This document shows, one piece after another, positions 8,801 through 16,399 of a stretch of 64,000 nucleotides of DNA. The notes under the pieces were generated by a model that was not told the DNA's origin, searched no databases, and saw only the letters and a list, made by a program, of their open reading frames with translations. Source of the stretch: Hymenobacter tibetensis (GTDB taxonomy: Bacteria; Bacteroidota; Bacteroidia; Cytophagales; Hymenobacteraceae); NCBI RefSeq assembly GCF_022827545.1, contig NZ_CP094669.1, forward strand, positions 633,001-697,000, in the 5' to 3' direction. The translations under genes and the position numbers were made by a program. The first letter of the stretch is position 1. Each line of letters starts with the position of its first letter.

Positions 8801-8853
8801 AGCGGAGCATCGTGCGAAGGTACCAGTTAGTGGCCTTCGCACGATGCTCCGCT
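8801..8853 (-). terminator. Strong intrinsic terminator after the sigma/anti-sigma pair
   Basis: A perfect stem of 20 bp (8801-8820 with 8834-8853) and a 13-base loop. On the minus strand it is followed by a run of six T (AAAAAA at 8795-8800 on the plus strand), so it should end transcription from the gene at 8885-9115 before nth. Confidence 0.85.
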
Positions 8854-8884
8854 TCGATGATTTCCCTTAGATACGTAGCAGCCT

Positions 8885-9115
8885 TTAAGCTGAGCGCAGA
8901 AAAGTGCGTGAGTACTGTAAAATGGCCTCCGTGCTTCGCTGACTCGGGCTGCTGGTCAGGGCATTGAGGGTACGCTGGGCTAGAAGAAGATCAGCACAGG
9001 CTGCGGCCAACTCAGGGTCGTGCGCCAAGGCTTGTTCTACTTCGTGCTGCTCATTAACTGGCAATTCGTTGTACACGTACCGGAGCAGTTTCTCGTTGGG
9101 TAAGGTTTTGATCAT
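8885..9115 (-). CDS. Small protein overlapping the ECF sigma gene, possible anti-sigma factor
   Basis: A 76-residue hydrophilic protein beginning MIKTLPNEKLLRYVYNELP. It has a predicted helical segment EQHEVEQALAHDPELAAACADLL, which resembles the short helical N-terminus of zinc-less anti-sigma domains (LLRYxYNEL, then HDPEL). It has no membrane segment. Its start lies inside the 3' end of the sigma gene (62 bp overlap), which points to translational coupling and joint function. The match to an anti-sigma factor is inferred from gene order and helix pattern, not from a motif that proves it. A terminator follows at 8801-8853. Confidence 0.75.
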   Translation of the reverse strand: MIKTLPNEKLLRYVYNELPVNEQHEVEQALAHDPELAAACADLLLAQRTLNALTSSPSQRSTEAILQYSRTFLRSA

Positions 9116-9689
9116 AGAGAGTTGGTTGTACGGCCATCTTCTTCCGAAGGTTGATCAGCGCGTACCGCATCCGTCCGAGCGCAGTGTTGATGCTAACACC
9201 TGTTGCATCAGCTATTTCCTGGAAGCTCATGTCGCCGTAATGACGCATGATGAGCACTTCCTTCTGAGCTGTTGGCAGGTCCTGAATCAGTTCACGAAGC
9301 TGGGAGTAGGTTTCTTCTCGGGTCAGAGCAGACTCAACTCCTTCCTCGGCATGTGTGAGGGAGTTGAATGCATGGCTCGTGGTGTCGAGGTTGAGCAGCG
9401 GGCTGCGCTTTTCGCGACGGAAAAAATCAATGGCCAGGTTGTGGGCAATTCGGCAAATCCAGGAAGAGAACTTACCCTCTTCGTTGTATCGGCCGCTTTT
9501 CATGGTATGAATAGCCTTGATAAAGGTATCCTGCAGCAGATCATCCGCCACGTCTTCATCACGCACTATCAACATGATAGTGGTAAAGACGCGGGCTTTG
9601 TGGCGTTCGAGCAATAGCGCAAACGCCTCTTCTTTGCCGGCAATGTATAGTGAAATAAGAGCGGAGTCGCTCGGCTGCATGGTTTCCAT
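9054..9689 (-). CDS. RNA polymerase sigma factor, ECF subfamily
   Basis: A 211-residue sigma-70 family protein of ECF type. Region 2 is visible as ALLLERHKARVFTTIML, DVADDLLQDTFIKA and FSSWICRIAHNLAIDFFRR. Region 4 is LPTAQKEVLIMRHYGDMSFQ followed by EIADATGVSINTALGRMRYA, a helix-turn-helix that reads the -35 element. The frame extends to 9815, but the ATG at 9689 (METMQPSDSALISLYIAGKE) fits the family; a second ATG is at 9680. A Bacteroidota housekeeping-like ECF of this type often has a short cytosolic partner, here the overlapping gene at 8885-9115. Two palindromes in the AT-rich leader could take part in its control. Confidence 0.92.
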   Translation of the reverse strand: METMQPSDSALISLYIAGKEEAFALLLERHKARVFTTIMLIVRDEDVADDLLQDTFIKAIHTMKSGRYNEEGKFSSWICRIAHNLAIDFFRREKRSPLLNLDTTSHAFNSLTHAEEGVESALTREETYSQLRELIQDLPTAQKEVLIMRHYGDMSFQEIADATGVSINTALGRMRYALINLRKKMAVQPTLYDQNLTQRETAPVRVQRIAS

Positions 9690-10294
9690 AAAGGCTACGA
9701 GTAAGGGAACGTAGAGCTTTAAGCCATATTGTGCAGTTGACGGTGAAATTCTATTATGAGCGGATGGTGAAGATTTCCTTCTGTACCAAATGTAGAGAAC
9801 TGCCGGGGCAAACACAATGCCTCAGAGGCGTTACGCGAAAATATTTTTCGCATAAGTGAAACCTAATTATATACAATATATAATACTTTATACTGTGTTG
9901 TTACGGCAAATTACTTTTCCAATAAAGGTCTAATGAGGCGCAGAAAAACCCGAAAAACTATTCGTTATGTCCAAACGGAGTGTACTGACCACTATTTACT
10001 TTTCAGGCACCATTTGTTGGAAAAGCACCCTAAGCTGAAGTGCTGATAGACTATGCTGAACTGATAGCACAAGGATGGGGCCAGTTCTTAAAATGAGTTG
10101 GTTGGCAAGTTGCTCTCAATGGAAGCGGAAGGATGATTTTTTTTGTCTTTTCAGAAAGACAATAGCCCATTACCGGTTGCGAGTTGAGCTAGGTGTGGTA
10201 AATACGCCGATGCACAAAGCAAGATTTTGTCGGGTCACATTCTGCGGGCTGGTCTACCTTTGGGGCTACGTTGTGTTTGTGTGTTTCCGTTAGT
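9690..10294. other. Intergenic region between the divergent sigma gene and MFS gene
   Basis: About 600 bp with no credible gene; a 72-codon frame at 10075-10293 has no recognisable features. It is AT-rich around 9830-9910. Two short palindromes are present: GCGAAAA-TAT-TTTTCGC at 9835-9851, and an AT palindrome with 8-base arms at 9866-9884. TACCTTTG at 10255-10262 is a likely -7 box for the MFS gene, 33 bases before its ATG, although no TTG stands at the ideal -33 distance. Confidence 0.5.
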
Positions 10295-11575
10295 ATGTCC
10301 TCTGCCTCTTCTCCGCGCCAAGATTCCTACGCTGCTTTGCGCATTCCTGACTTTCGCCGGCTGATTTCGGCGAGAGTTTTTCTGACTATTGCTTTGCGGG
10401 TGCAGGGGTTGGTAATCAGCTGGCAGATATTCAAGCTCACAAATGATCCGCTGGCCCTAGGTCTTATTGGGCTGGCTGAGGCTATTCCTAGTATTGGTGT
10501 CTCGTTGTACGCGGGGCACGTAGCGGATTCGGTGCGGCGCAAGAACATCATCGTGGCAGGTGTGGCCGCACTCCTGCTATGCGCCGCCGCTCTGTGGCTG
10601 TTTGCGTCGCCTATTGGAGTTGGATTGCTTGCAAAAGATTCTTTGTACACGCTGCCACTGTATGGGGTCATTTTTGTGAGCGGCATTGCGCGAGGATTTA
10701 TGGGGCCTGCGCTTTTTTCGTTTATGCCGCAGCTGCTGCCCAGCCGGGAGCAACTAGGCAATGCGGTGACGTGGAACAGCACTACGTATCAGGCAGCTTC
10801 GGTATTAGGGCCGGCTATTGGTGGGTACCTTATTGCGCATTTAGGCGTCGCCAACTCCTACACTGTATCTACGGGGCTATTGGCGCTGGCTTTGCTACAG
10901 TTTGTACAGATAGCGTCGCGTCCATTGCCGCCTTTGGAGGGGGAGCGGCTAGGCTTGAAGGATAGTGTGCTCAGTGGGCTCCACTTTATTTTCAACAATC
11001 AGTTGGTTCTGGCGGCTTTGTCGCTTGATCTGTTTGCGGTGCTGTTTGGAGGCGCAGTGGCCCTGTTGCCAGTTTTTGCGGTGGATATCCTTGAAGTTGG
11101 AGCTGCCGGACTCGGGCACCTAGAGTCGGCGCCGGCAGTGGGCTCTGTGTTAATGGCCGTGTTCCTAACCTACTTTCCGTTGCGCCGCCATGCTGGCCGT
11201 AAGCTACTGTGGGCTGTGGCTGGCTTTGGCTTGGTTACTATTTTGTTTGCCTGGTCGAGTAACTTCTGGCTGTCACTGCTGCTGTTGTTTATGACTGGAG
11301 TCTTCGACTCGGTATCGGTCATTGTGCGTTCTACGCTGCTGCACACGTTCACGCCCGAATACATGAAAGGCCGCGTGTCTGCAGTCAACAACATTTTCAT
11401 TGGCTCTAGCAACGAAATAGGAGCATTCGAGTCGGGAGCGGCAGCACGGATGCTGGGGGTGGTGCCGTCCGTGGTATTTGGCGGAGCCATGACTATGTTG
11501 GTAGTAGGTATTACGGCGTGGCGCGCCGACAAGCTACGGCAACTCGACCTGACTCCCGAAACGATAAAGGCGTAA
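10295..11575 (+). CDS. MFS transporter, EntS-like (MFS_3) family
   Basis: A 426-residue polytopic inner-membrane protein with about 12 hydrophobic segments, consistent with a major facilitator. The N-terminal part (YAALRIPDFRRLISARVFL, then LVISWQIFKLTNDPLALGLI) and the loop HVADSVRRKNIIV, the MFS motif-A equivalent, match the enterobactin-exporter/MFS_3 group. The later MKGRVSAVNNIFIGSSNEIG is also typical. The substrate is not known; family members export siderophores or drugs. I start at the ATG 10295 (MSSASSPRQDSY), since the upstream extension MCLCVSVS looks non-coding. It stands alone, 311 bp before the next gene. Confidence 0.9.
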   Translation: MSSASSPRQDSYAALRIPDFRRLISARVFLTIALRVQGLVISWQIFKLTNDPLALGLIGLAEAIPSIGVSLYAGHVADSVRRKNIIVAGVAALLLCAAALWLFASPIGVGLLAKDSLYTLPLYGVIFVSGIARGFMGPALFSFMPQLLPSREQLGNAVTWNSTTYQAASVLGPAIGGYLIAHLGVANSYTVSTGLLALALLQFVQIASRPLPPLEGERLGLKDSVLSGLHFIFNNQLVLAALSLDLFAVLFGGAVALLPVFAVDILEVGAAGLGHLESAPAVGSVLMAVFLTYFPLRRHAGRKLLWAVAGFGLVTILFAWSSNFWLSLLLLFMTGVFDSVSVIVRSTLLHTFTPEYMKGRVSAVNNIFIGSSNEIGAFESGAAARMLGVVPSVVFGGAMTMLVVGITAWRADKLRQLDLTPETIKA

Positions 11576-11886
11576 GGGCTAGGGCTCGCGCTACGCTGAT
11601 ATAGGTCTGCGTGCCGCACAGGATTCATGTATTAGGTAAATAAAATATAGTAGTTTGTCTTGAGGGGTTATGGTACAAAGCTGTAGTTTAGCCCCGGCTT
11701 AGTTGGAAGTGTGTGGCAGCTCAACTGTGCGCTTAAGCTAGGCTACGGCCGTATAGGTAAGCGTAAAACGGGAGCTAGCTCACCTTCTCAACCACTTCCT
11801 TTTTCAATTGAGTTGGGTATGGCTAATGCTGCTGACAAACATTGCCTGACAGTCCAGAAACCGCAGCTTATTGTTCTGGCTTTCTC

Positions 11887-12477
11887 ATGCCCATTGCCAC
11901 CGAAACCGCTGATGCCTTTGAACTTCGCTTAGCGGAGTTGCAGCATACCAACGCGGAGGCATTTATGGAAGCGTTGTTTCGGGCGTATTACCGGCCGCTT
12001 GGCAACGCCGTGTTTCGGGTAGTGCAAGACCGGACTGTAGCCGAAGACCTGGTGCAGGACGTGCTGCTAAACGTGTGGAAAAACCGTGACACGCTATGTA
12101 TTACCACTACTTATAAATCCTACCTTTTTCGGGCTGCTCTCAATGGCGCATTTCGCTATACTGAGCGGCAGAAGCGGCAAGTGGCTTGGGAAGATGCGGC
12201 CATAGTTGAAGCGGGTACCAATTCAATTGCCGAGCAACTCGATGGACAGGAAGCTGAAGAAGCAGTGGCAACGGCTCTAGCGGCGTTGCCGCCTCAATGT
12301 CGGGCGGTGTTCCTACTCAGCCGGCAAGAAGGGCTAAGCTATCAGCAAATTGCTGACACGCTGGAAGTGGCCCCTAAAACCGTGGAAAACCAGATGGGCA
12401 AAGCCTTACGGCTATTGCGGCAGCACTTGAAAGGGTTTCTCTCGGGCCTGGCTGCGTTGCTGCTGGGGTGGTTTTAA
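11887..12477 (+). CDS. ECF sigma factor of the Bacteroidota FecI-like group
   Basis: A 196-residue RNA polymerase sigma-70 factor. Region 2 contains FRAYYRPLGNAVFRVV, AEDLVQDVLLNVWKNRD and a YKSYLFRAALN segment. Region 4 contains LPPQCRAVFLLSRQEGLSYQ, then QIADTLEVAPKTVENQMGKA, ending in a hydrophobic tail (FLSGLAALLLGWF). This form, with its short final hydrophobic helix, is common in sigma factors paired with FecR and SusC/FecA receptors in Bacteroidota. The ATG at 11887 is preferred over 11842. It is the first gene of a co-directional block that includes a FecR at 13390, and it probably activates the downstream receptor genes; that role is inferred from context. Confidence 0.92.
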   Translation: MPIATETADAFELRLAELQHTNAEAFMEALFRAYYRPLGNAVFRVVQDRTVAEDLVQDVLLNVWKNRDTLCITTTYKSYLFRAALNGAFRYTERQKRQVAWEDAAIVEAGTNSIAEQLDGQEAEEAVATALAALPPQCRAVFLLSRQEGLSYQQIADTLEVAPKTVENQMGKALRLLRQHLKGFLSGLAALLLGWF

Positions 12478-12563
12478 ACTATTTTTTGTGGGGGCGTAGG
12501 GGTAGCCTGCCAGTTGTGGCTCTTATAGCAGAACCTAACCTCATACTCCCTTACATCATTACC

Positions 12564-13280
12564 ATGAAAACCTATTGGCTCCTTCTCCTTTTCGCGTTCT
12601 TGTCTGCCTGCGACAACGACATTACTGGCCCCCGGGTGCGCGGGACGGGCCCCACTGAATCCGAAGTGCGCACCGTCAGCAGCTTCAACCGAATTGATTT
12701 AAAGATCAACGCAGAAGTGGTTGTCACGCAGGGCAGCCCCCAGCAAGTACGCGTAGAAGCGCAGCGCAACGTGCTGGACGTACTAGAAACCGAGCTTAAC
12801 GGCGACGAGCTACAAATCGAATTTGGGAAAGTGAACATCCGCGACCATGACCCCATCAAAATATACATCACAACGCCGAGTCTCACGGAAGTACAGCTTT
12901 CAGGCTCTGGTAAAATCCGCAGTGGCGCGCCGCTGAACACCACCACTTGTGTGGTTGATGTGTCGGGCTCAGGCGAGGTGGAGTTGAATTTTGCACAAGC
13001 TACCAGCCTGCGCACCAACCTGTCGGGTTCGGGAGAGATGCGCTTGAGCGGCATCAGCCAAAGCCACAATAGCAGCACCAGCGGTTCGGGCCGGATAAGT
13101 GCTTATAATTTAGCTACGCAGGACACCTATGCCTCCATTACAGGGTCGGGGAGAAGCTACGTACAGGCCAGTCGCACCCTCAATGCCGAGATTAGCGGCA
13201 GCGGAACGGTGTACTACAGAGGCAACCCCAAGGTCAGCACCTGCATTACGGGTTCGGGCCGGGTGCTCGCGGGTGACTGA
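12564..13280 (+). CDS. Head-GIN domain (DUF2807) putative lipoprotein
   Basis: A 238-residue protein with a lipoprotein signal (MKTYWLLLLFAFLSAC, Cys16). A polar segment follows, then a right-handed beta-helix-like domain built on an [ST]GSG repeat. SGSG or TGSG occurs at residues 113, 134, 154, 173, 193, 211 and 229, a spacing of 18-21. This matches the putative auto-transporter adhesin, head GIN domain family (PF10988), whose function is unknown. The ATG at 12564 is chosen because a lipoprotein signal follows directly. It lies between the sigma factor and FecR, which normally adjoin, so it may belong to the same signalling unit. Confidence 0.88.
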   Translation: MKTYWLLLLFAFLSACDNDITGPRVRGTGPTESEVRTVSSFNRIDLKINAEVVVTQGSPQQVRVEAQRNVLDVLETELNGDELQIEFGKVNIRDHDPIKIYITTPSLTEVQLSGSGKIRSGAPLNTTTCVVDVSGSGEVELNFAQATSLRTNLSGSGEMRLSGISQSHNSSTSGSGRISAYNLATQDTYASITGSGRSYVQASRTLNAEISGSGTVYYRGNPKVSTCITGSGRVLAGD

Positions 13281-13389
13281 TGCCGCAAAAGTTTGCTTTG
13301 CTCTGGGCTAAGCGCTAAACTATCAGCTACGCTGCTAGATTTGGTCCGGAAATAATAGACTTTAGTGGGCGCAATTACCACTCTCATTC

Positions 13390-14454
13390 ATGCCTGACTT
13401 GTATTCCGACGCCGAGGAAGCCCCCTGGGAATTGCTGGCCAAGCACTTGGCTGGCGAAGCCTCTGCGTCGGAACAACGGGAACTGCATGCTTGGCTTACG
13501 GCCGCACCTGCTCGGTTGCCACTCCTTACTGACGCAACCCGCGCTTGGGAGCGGGGTGGGCTTGTCCCCGATGCGTTTGCTGAAGCTGATGTGGAACAGG
13601 CTTGGCAGCGCTTCAAGGTGGCAGCAGACCTAGCACCAGTCGCCAAGCCGACGATCAGACCAGAAGGCCAGGTGGTGCCCTTGTGGCCCGCGGCGCACCC
13701 GTGGCGGCGCGTGGCGGCGGTTCTGATGTTGCTGGTGGGTGCCTGGGCGATGCTGCGGCTAGTACTGCCTAGTGCCCCAGAGATGGTGACAGTAGCCGCC
13801 GGCGACCAGCGGCGGCAGGCCGCTTTGCCCGATGGCAGTCAGGTGTGGGTGAACCGGCATTCCACGTTACGGTATGCCACCAACTTCAACGAAGATTCCC
13901 GCGTGGTAGAACTGCAGGGTGAAGCCTTCTTTGAAGTGAAAAAAGACCACGGGCGGCCTTTCACAGTGCTAGCCAACGACACCCGGACGCGGGTGCTCGG
14001 TACTTCATTCAACGTACGCGCTTATTCTGCCGAGGACTCCGTGGAAGTATCGGTGGTGACGGGGCGGGTGGCGTTCAGCCCAGTGCCACACCTGAGTGGC
14101 ACCACTGATTCGGTGCTGCTAACGCCAGGCTTGCGCGGCGTTATTCGGCGGGCGGCTCCAGTAGCGGCCGTGCAGAAACCTATTGTGGACCCCAACTTCC
14201 GCGCCTGGCAGCGCGACGAGTTGGTATTCGACAATCAATCGTTGGCGCAGGTGGTTGAAACCATGAGCCGCTACTACGACACAACGGTGGTATTGGCTGA
14301 TCCTGCCCTCGCACGCTACCGATTCACGGGCACTTTTGTGCGCACAGACCTGCGCCAAGCCCTACGGGTGGTGAGTCTCTCGGCCAACCTTTCCGTCATC
14401 AATTCCACCGACGGGTCCATCCTGCTCATCGAACCCGTGCCTTCTACTCCCTAG
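13390..14454 (+). CDS. FecR-family anti-sigma factor
   Basis: FecR proteins span the inner membrane, hold an ECF sigma factor in check and receive a signal from an outer-membrane receptor. The 354-residue product has a cytoplasmic anti-sigma segment with ELLAKHLAGEASASEQRELH (about 14-33) and one membrane helix at about 106-127. The periplasmic FecR domain holds LPDGSQVWVNRHSTL and GEAFFEV at about 135-235. The C-terminal DUF4974 segment, LVFDNQSLAQVVETMSRYYD to the end, is an STN-like fold. Its sigma partner is expected to be the product of 11887-12477. The STN gene follows 42 bp downstream. Confidence 0.95.
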   Translation: MPDLYSDAEEAPWELLAKHLAGEASASEQRELHAWLTAAPARLPLLTDATRAWERGGLVPDAFAEADVEQAWQRFKVAADLAPVAKPTIRPEGQVVPLWPAAHPWRRVAAVLMLLVGAWAMLRLVLPSAPEMVTVAAGDQRRQAALPDGSQVWVNRHSTLRYATNFNEDSRVVELQGEAFFEVKKDHGRPFTVLANDTRTRVLGTSFNVRAYSAEDSVEVSVVTGRVAFSPVPHLSGTTDSVLLTPGLRGVIRRAAPVAAVQKPIVDPNFRAWQRDELVFDNQSLAQVVETMSRYYDTTVVLADPALARYRFTGTFVRTDLRQALRVVSLSANLSVINSTDGSILLIEPVPSTP

Positions 14455-14496
14455 GACCTAGGCAACTTTCTTCTGACTTCAATCATCTACTTCGCT

Positions 14497-16170
14497 ATGC
14501 AAAAACGCATATGCCTAGGCGTAGCCTTGCTCTTTGCGCTGGCTAGCCAACCCATTTCGGCGCAAGTGCGACCTGGCTCCGTGCTGGAGCGTAAGGTAAC
14601 CGTCACGTTCCAGCAGGCGCCCCTCGAATCGGTGCTGCACACGTTGCGCCGGCAGTACGGAGTGCGTATTTCTTACAGCAACACCGCTCTTAATCTGCAA
14701 CAGCCCGTGACGCTACACGTGCAGAACCAGCCGTTGCGTTCTGTGCTCAACACGCTGTTAGCCGATAAGAATATCGGCTATGAGCTGGTGGGCGACCAAG
14801 TTGTACTGCATCCGGCGAGAGCCACGAAAAGCCGGCCCGTTTTAAAATCTTCCCCTGCCTCCTCACCCACTAAACCTGCTTCAAGCAAACCCACAGCCAC
14901 TAAAGCAACAGCCTCCAAAGTACCGGTGGTAGTTGCTACTAGTTCCAGCCAGCCACAAGCCAAAGCCAAACCGACTGAGGGAATGCCAGCGGCAACCACG
15001 CAACCCAATACGCCAGACCCAGTAACCCCAACAACACCTGCGTCGGATTCTACGGCTGCACCCACTACGGAAAGCGAGGAGCCCATCCGAACTACCCTTA
15101 CTAAAAAGGCGCAGGTATCGTTTCTGGGGCCTTTGGGCTCGAACGGTTTGCGCGCCGGGCAAACCGTCAACCATGTGTCATTGAATGTGTTGGGTGGGTA
15201 CGCAGCAGGGGTGGATGGCTTCGAAGCAGCGGGCCTCTTCAACGTGGACCGTGACACTGTGGCTGGCGTGCAGGTAGCTGGCTTGGCCAACGTGGTAGGC
15301 CGCCATTTAGAGGGCTTCCAGGGCGCTGGCTTGTTGAACGTACTGGGCGGAACAGGTACGGGTTGGCAAGCAGCAGGCCTACTCAACGTTGCTGCCCGCC
15401 CCGTAAACGGTATTCAGACCGCTGGGCTGTTCAATTACGCAGGTCCAGTGAAACCCAACGCGGCTGCTCCTGATCCGGCAAGCGCCGCTACTGATGTAGC
15501 GCCCAGACGAGCCACGGTGCAGGCAGCCGGATTGTTCAATGTGTCTTTGAATGAGGTACGAGGCATACAGGCAGCGGGCTTGTTTAATGCAGCCGGTACC
15601 GTACATGGTGTGCAACTGGCTGGTTTGCTTAACGTAGCCGATTCAGTTGATGGCGTCAGTATTGCGCCACTCAACTTCGTGCGCCACGGCTACCATCGGT
15701 TCGAGGCAACAAATACCGAGTCTTGGCCGGTAGGGGCTAGCCTGAAACTGGGCGGCTCGGCAGCTTTCTACACGTTTTTCGCTGGCGCCTACGATGATTT
15801 CGGTAGTGGCAGCCGGCGCTGGGCGCTGGGCTATGGCGCCGGCACCGAGCTCCTAACCCAGCGCCGGATAAGTGTGGGCCTCGACGCCGTCGCGCTGCAC
15901 GTAAACGAGGAGCAGCGCGGCTGGACCGACAACCTCAATCTGCACAATCAATTGCGTTTGTTGGTAGGATTTGCTCCTTTCAAAGCAGGCGGCCACTTGC
16001 GCCTGATTGCCGGCCCTACGGTGAGCGTACTCGTGACGCAGCGCTACGACTCCGAGCGCGGGCAAGTGTATTCACACCTCGGTGAAAACCGTCGGCTCTG
16101 GCTGGAAGAGGGCAGTGCTACCACCCGCGTACTTGGCTGGTTTGGCTACTGCGCTGGAGTGCGCTTCTAG
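14497..16170 (+). CDS. STN-domain protein with 16-residue AGLxN surface repeats
   Basis: A 557-residue exported protein with a signal peptide (about 1-22). An STN domain follows (about 32-105: VTVTFQQAPLESVLHTLRRQ, then YELVGDQVVLH), the same module that contacts FecR at the N-terminus of FecA-type receptors. Next come a Ser/Thr/Pro/Lys-rich linker (about 106-200), an array of G-x-Q-x-A-G-L-x-N-V units (241-395), and a C-terminal 160-residue region rich in beta strands (LGGSAAFYTFFAG, ALGYGAGTELL) ending GVRF, like a small barrel. The repeats resemble the LA_2272 surface-repeat family. Placed between FecR and a TonB receptor without an STN domain, it may pass the signal to FecR; that is inference. 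Confidence 0.85.
   Translation: MQKRICLGVALLFALASQPISAQVRPGSVLERKVTVTFQQAPLESVLHTLRRQYGVRISYSNTALNLQQPVTLHVQNQPLRSVLNTLLADKNIGYELVGDQVVLHPARATKSRPVLKSSPASSPTKPASSKPTATKATASKVPVVVATSSSQPQAKAKPTEGMPAATTQPNTPDPVTPTTPASDSTAAPTTESEEPIRTTLTKKAQVSFLGPLGSNGLRAGQTVNHVSLNVLGGYAAGVDGFEAAGLFNVDRDTVAGVQVAGLANVVGRHLEGFQGAGLLNVLGGTGTGWQAAGLLNVAARPVNGIQTAGLFNYAGPVKPNAAAPDPASAATDVAPRRATVQAAGLFNVSLNEVRGIQAAGLFNAAGTVHGVQLAGLLNVADSVDGVSIAPLNFVRHGYHRFEATNTESWPVGASLKLGGSAAFYTFFAGAYDDFGSGSRRWALGYGAGTELLTQRRISVGLDAVALHVNEEQRGWTDNLNLHNQLRLLVGFAPFKAGGHLRLIAGPTVSVLVTQRYDSERGQVYSHLGENRRLWLEEGSATTRVLGWFGYCAGVRF
15217..15675 (+). repeat. Array of 16-codon repeats inside the STN-domain gene
   Basis: Eight near-identical units of pattern G-x-Q-x-A-G-L-[LFA]-N-[VAY] plus six variable residues start at residues 241, 257, 273, 289, 305, 340, 356 and 371, with a degenerate ninth at 386. 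The first five are exactly 16 residues apart; a 19-residue Ala/Pro insertion separates the fifth and sixth. A stacked beta structure is likely. Confidence 0.9.
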
Positions 16171-16399
16171 GAGCCTATACCAGCGCAACAGCGCCAACAA
16201 GAAGCGTAACTACATTTCTTCTACTGTGCGCGTAGGGGCGCTGCGCCTCTACTGCGTCTTACAAGCGGAACGTTCCTTCTGCTGCTGGCAGTACCCCCTG
16301 CCTTAGTTCTCGCGAGCTGTAGCTAGCTCATACTCCTGATTTTCTGACTTTTAGCCGACAGCTGCCTAGGCTGTGCCATGTCCTTTTACCTCAACTTAT

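Noticed and set aside
10075..10293. 72-codon plus-strand ORF before the MFS gene
   Set aside because: No recognisable features and the stretch overlaps the likely MFS promoter; composition looks non-coding.
16232..16252. Hairpin GTAGGGGCGC...GCGCCTCTAC after the STN gene as terminator
   Set aside because: One mismatch, a loop too tight unless the stem opens, and no T-run; left out as a feature.
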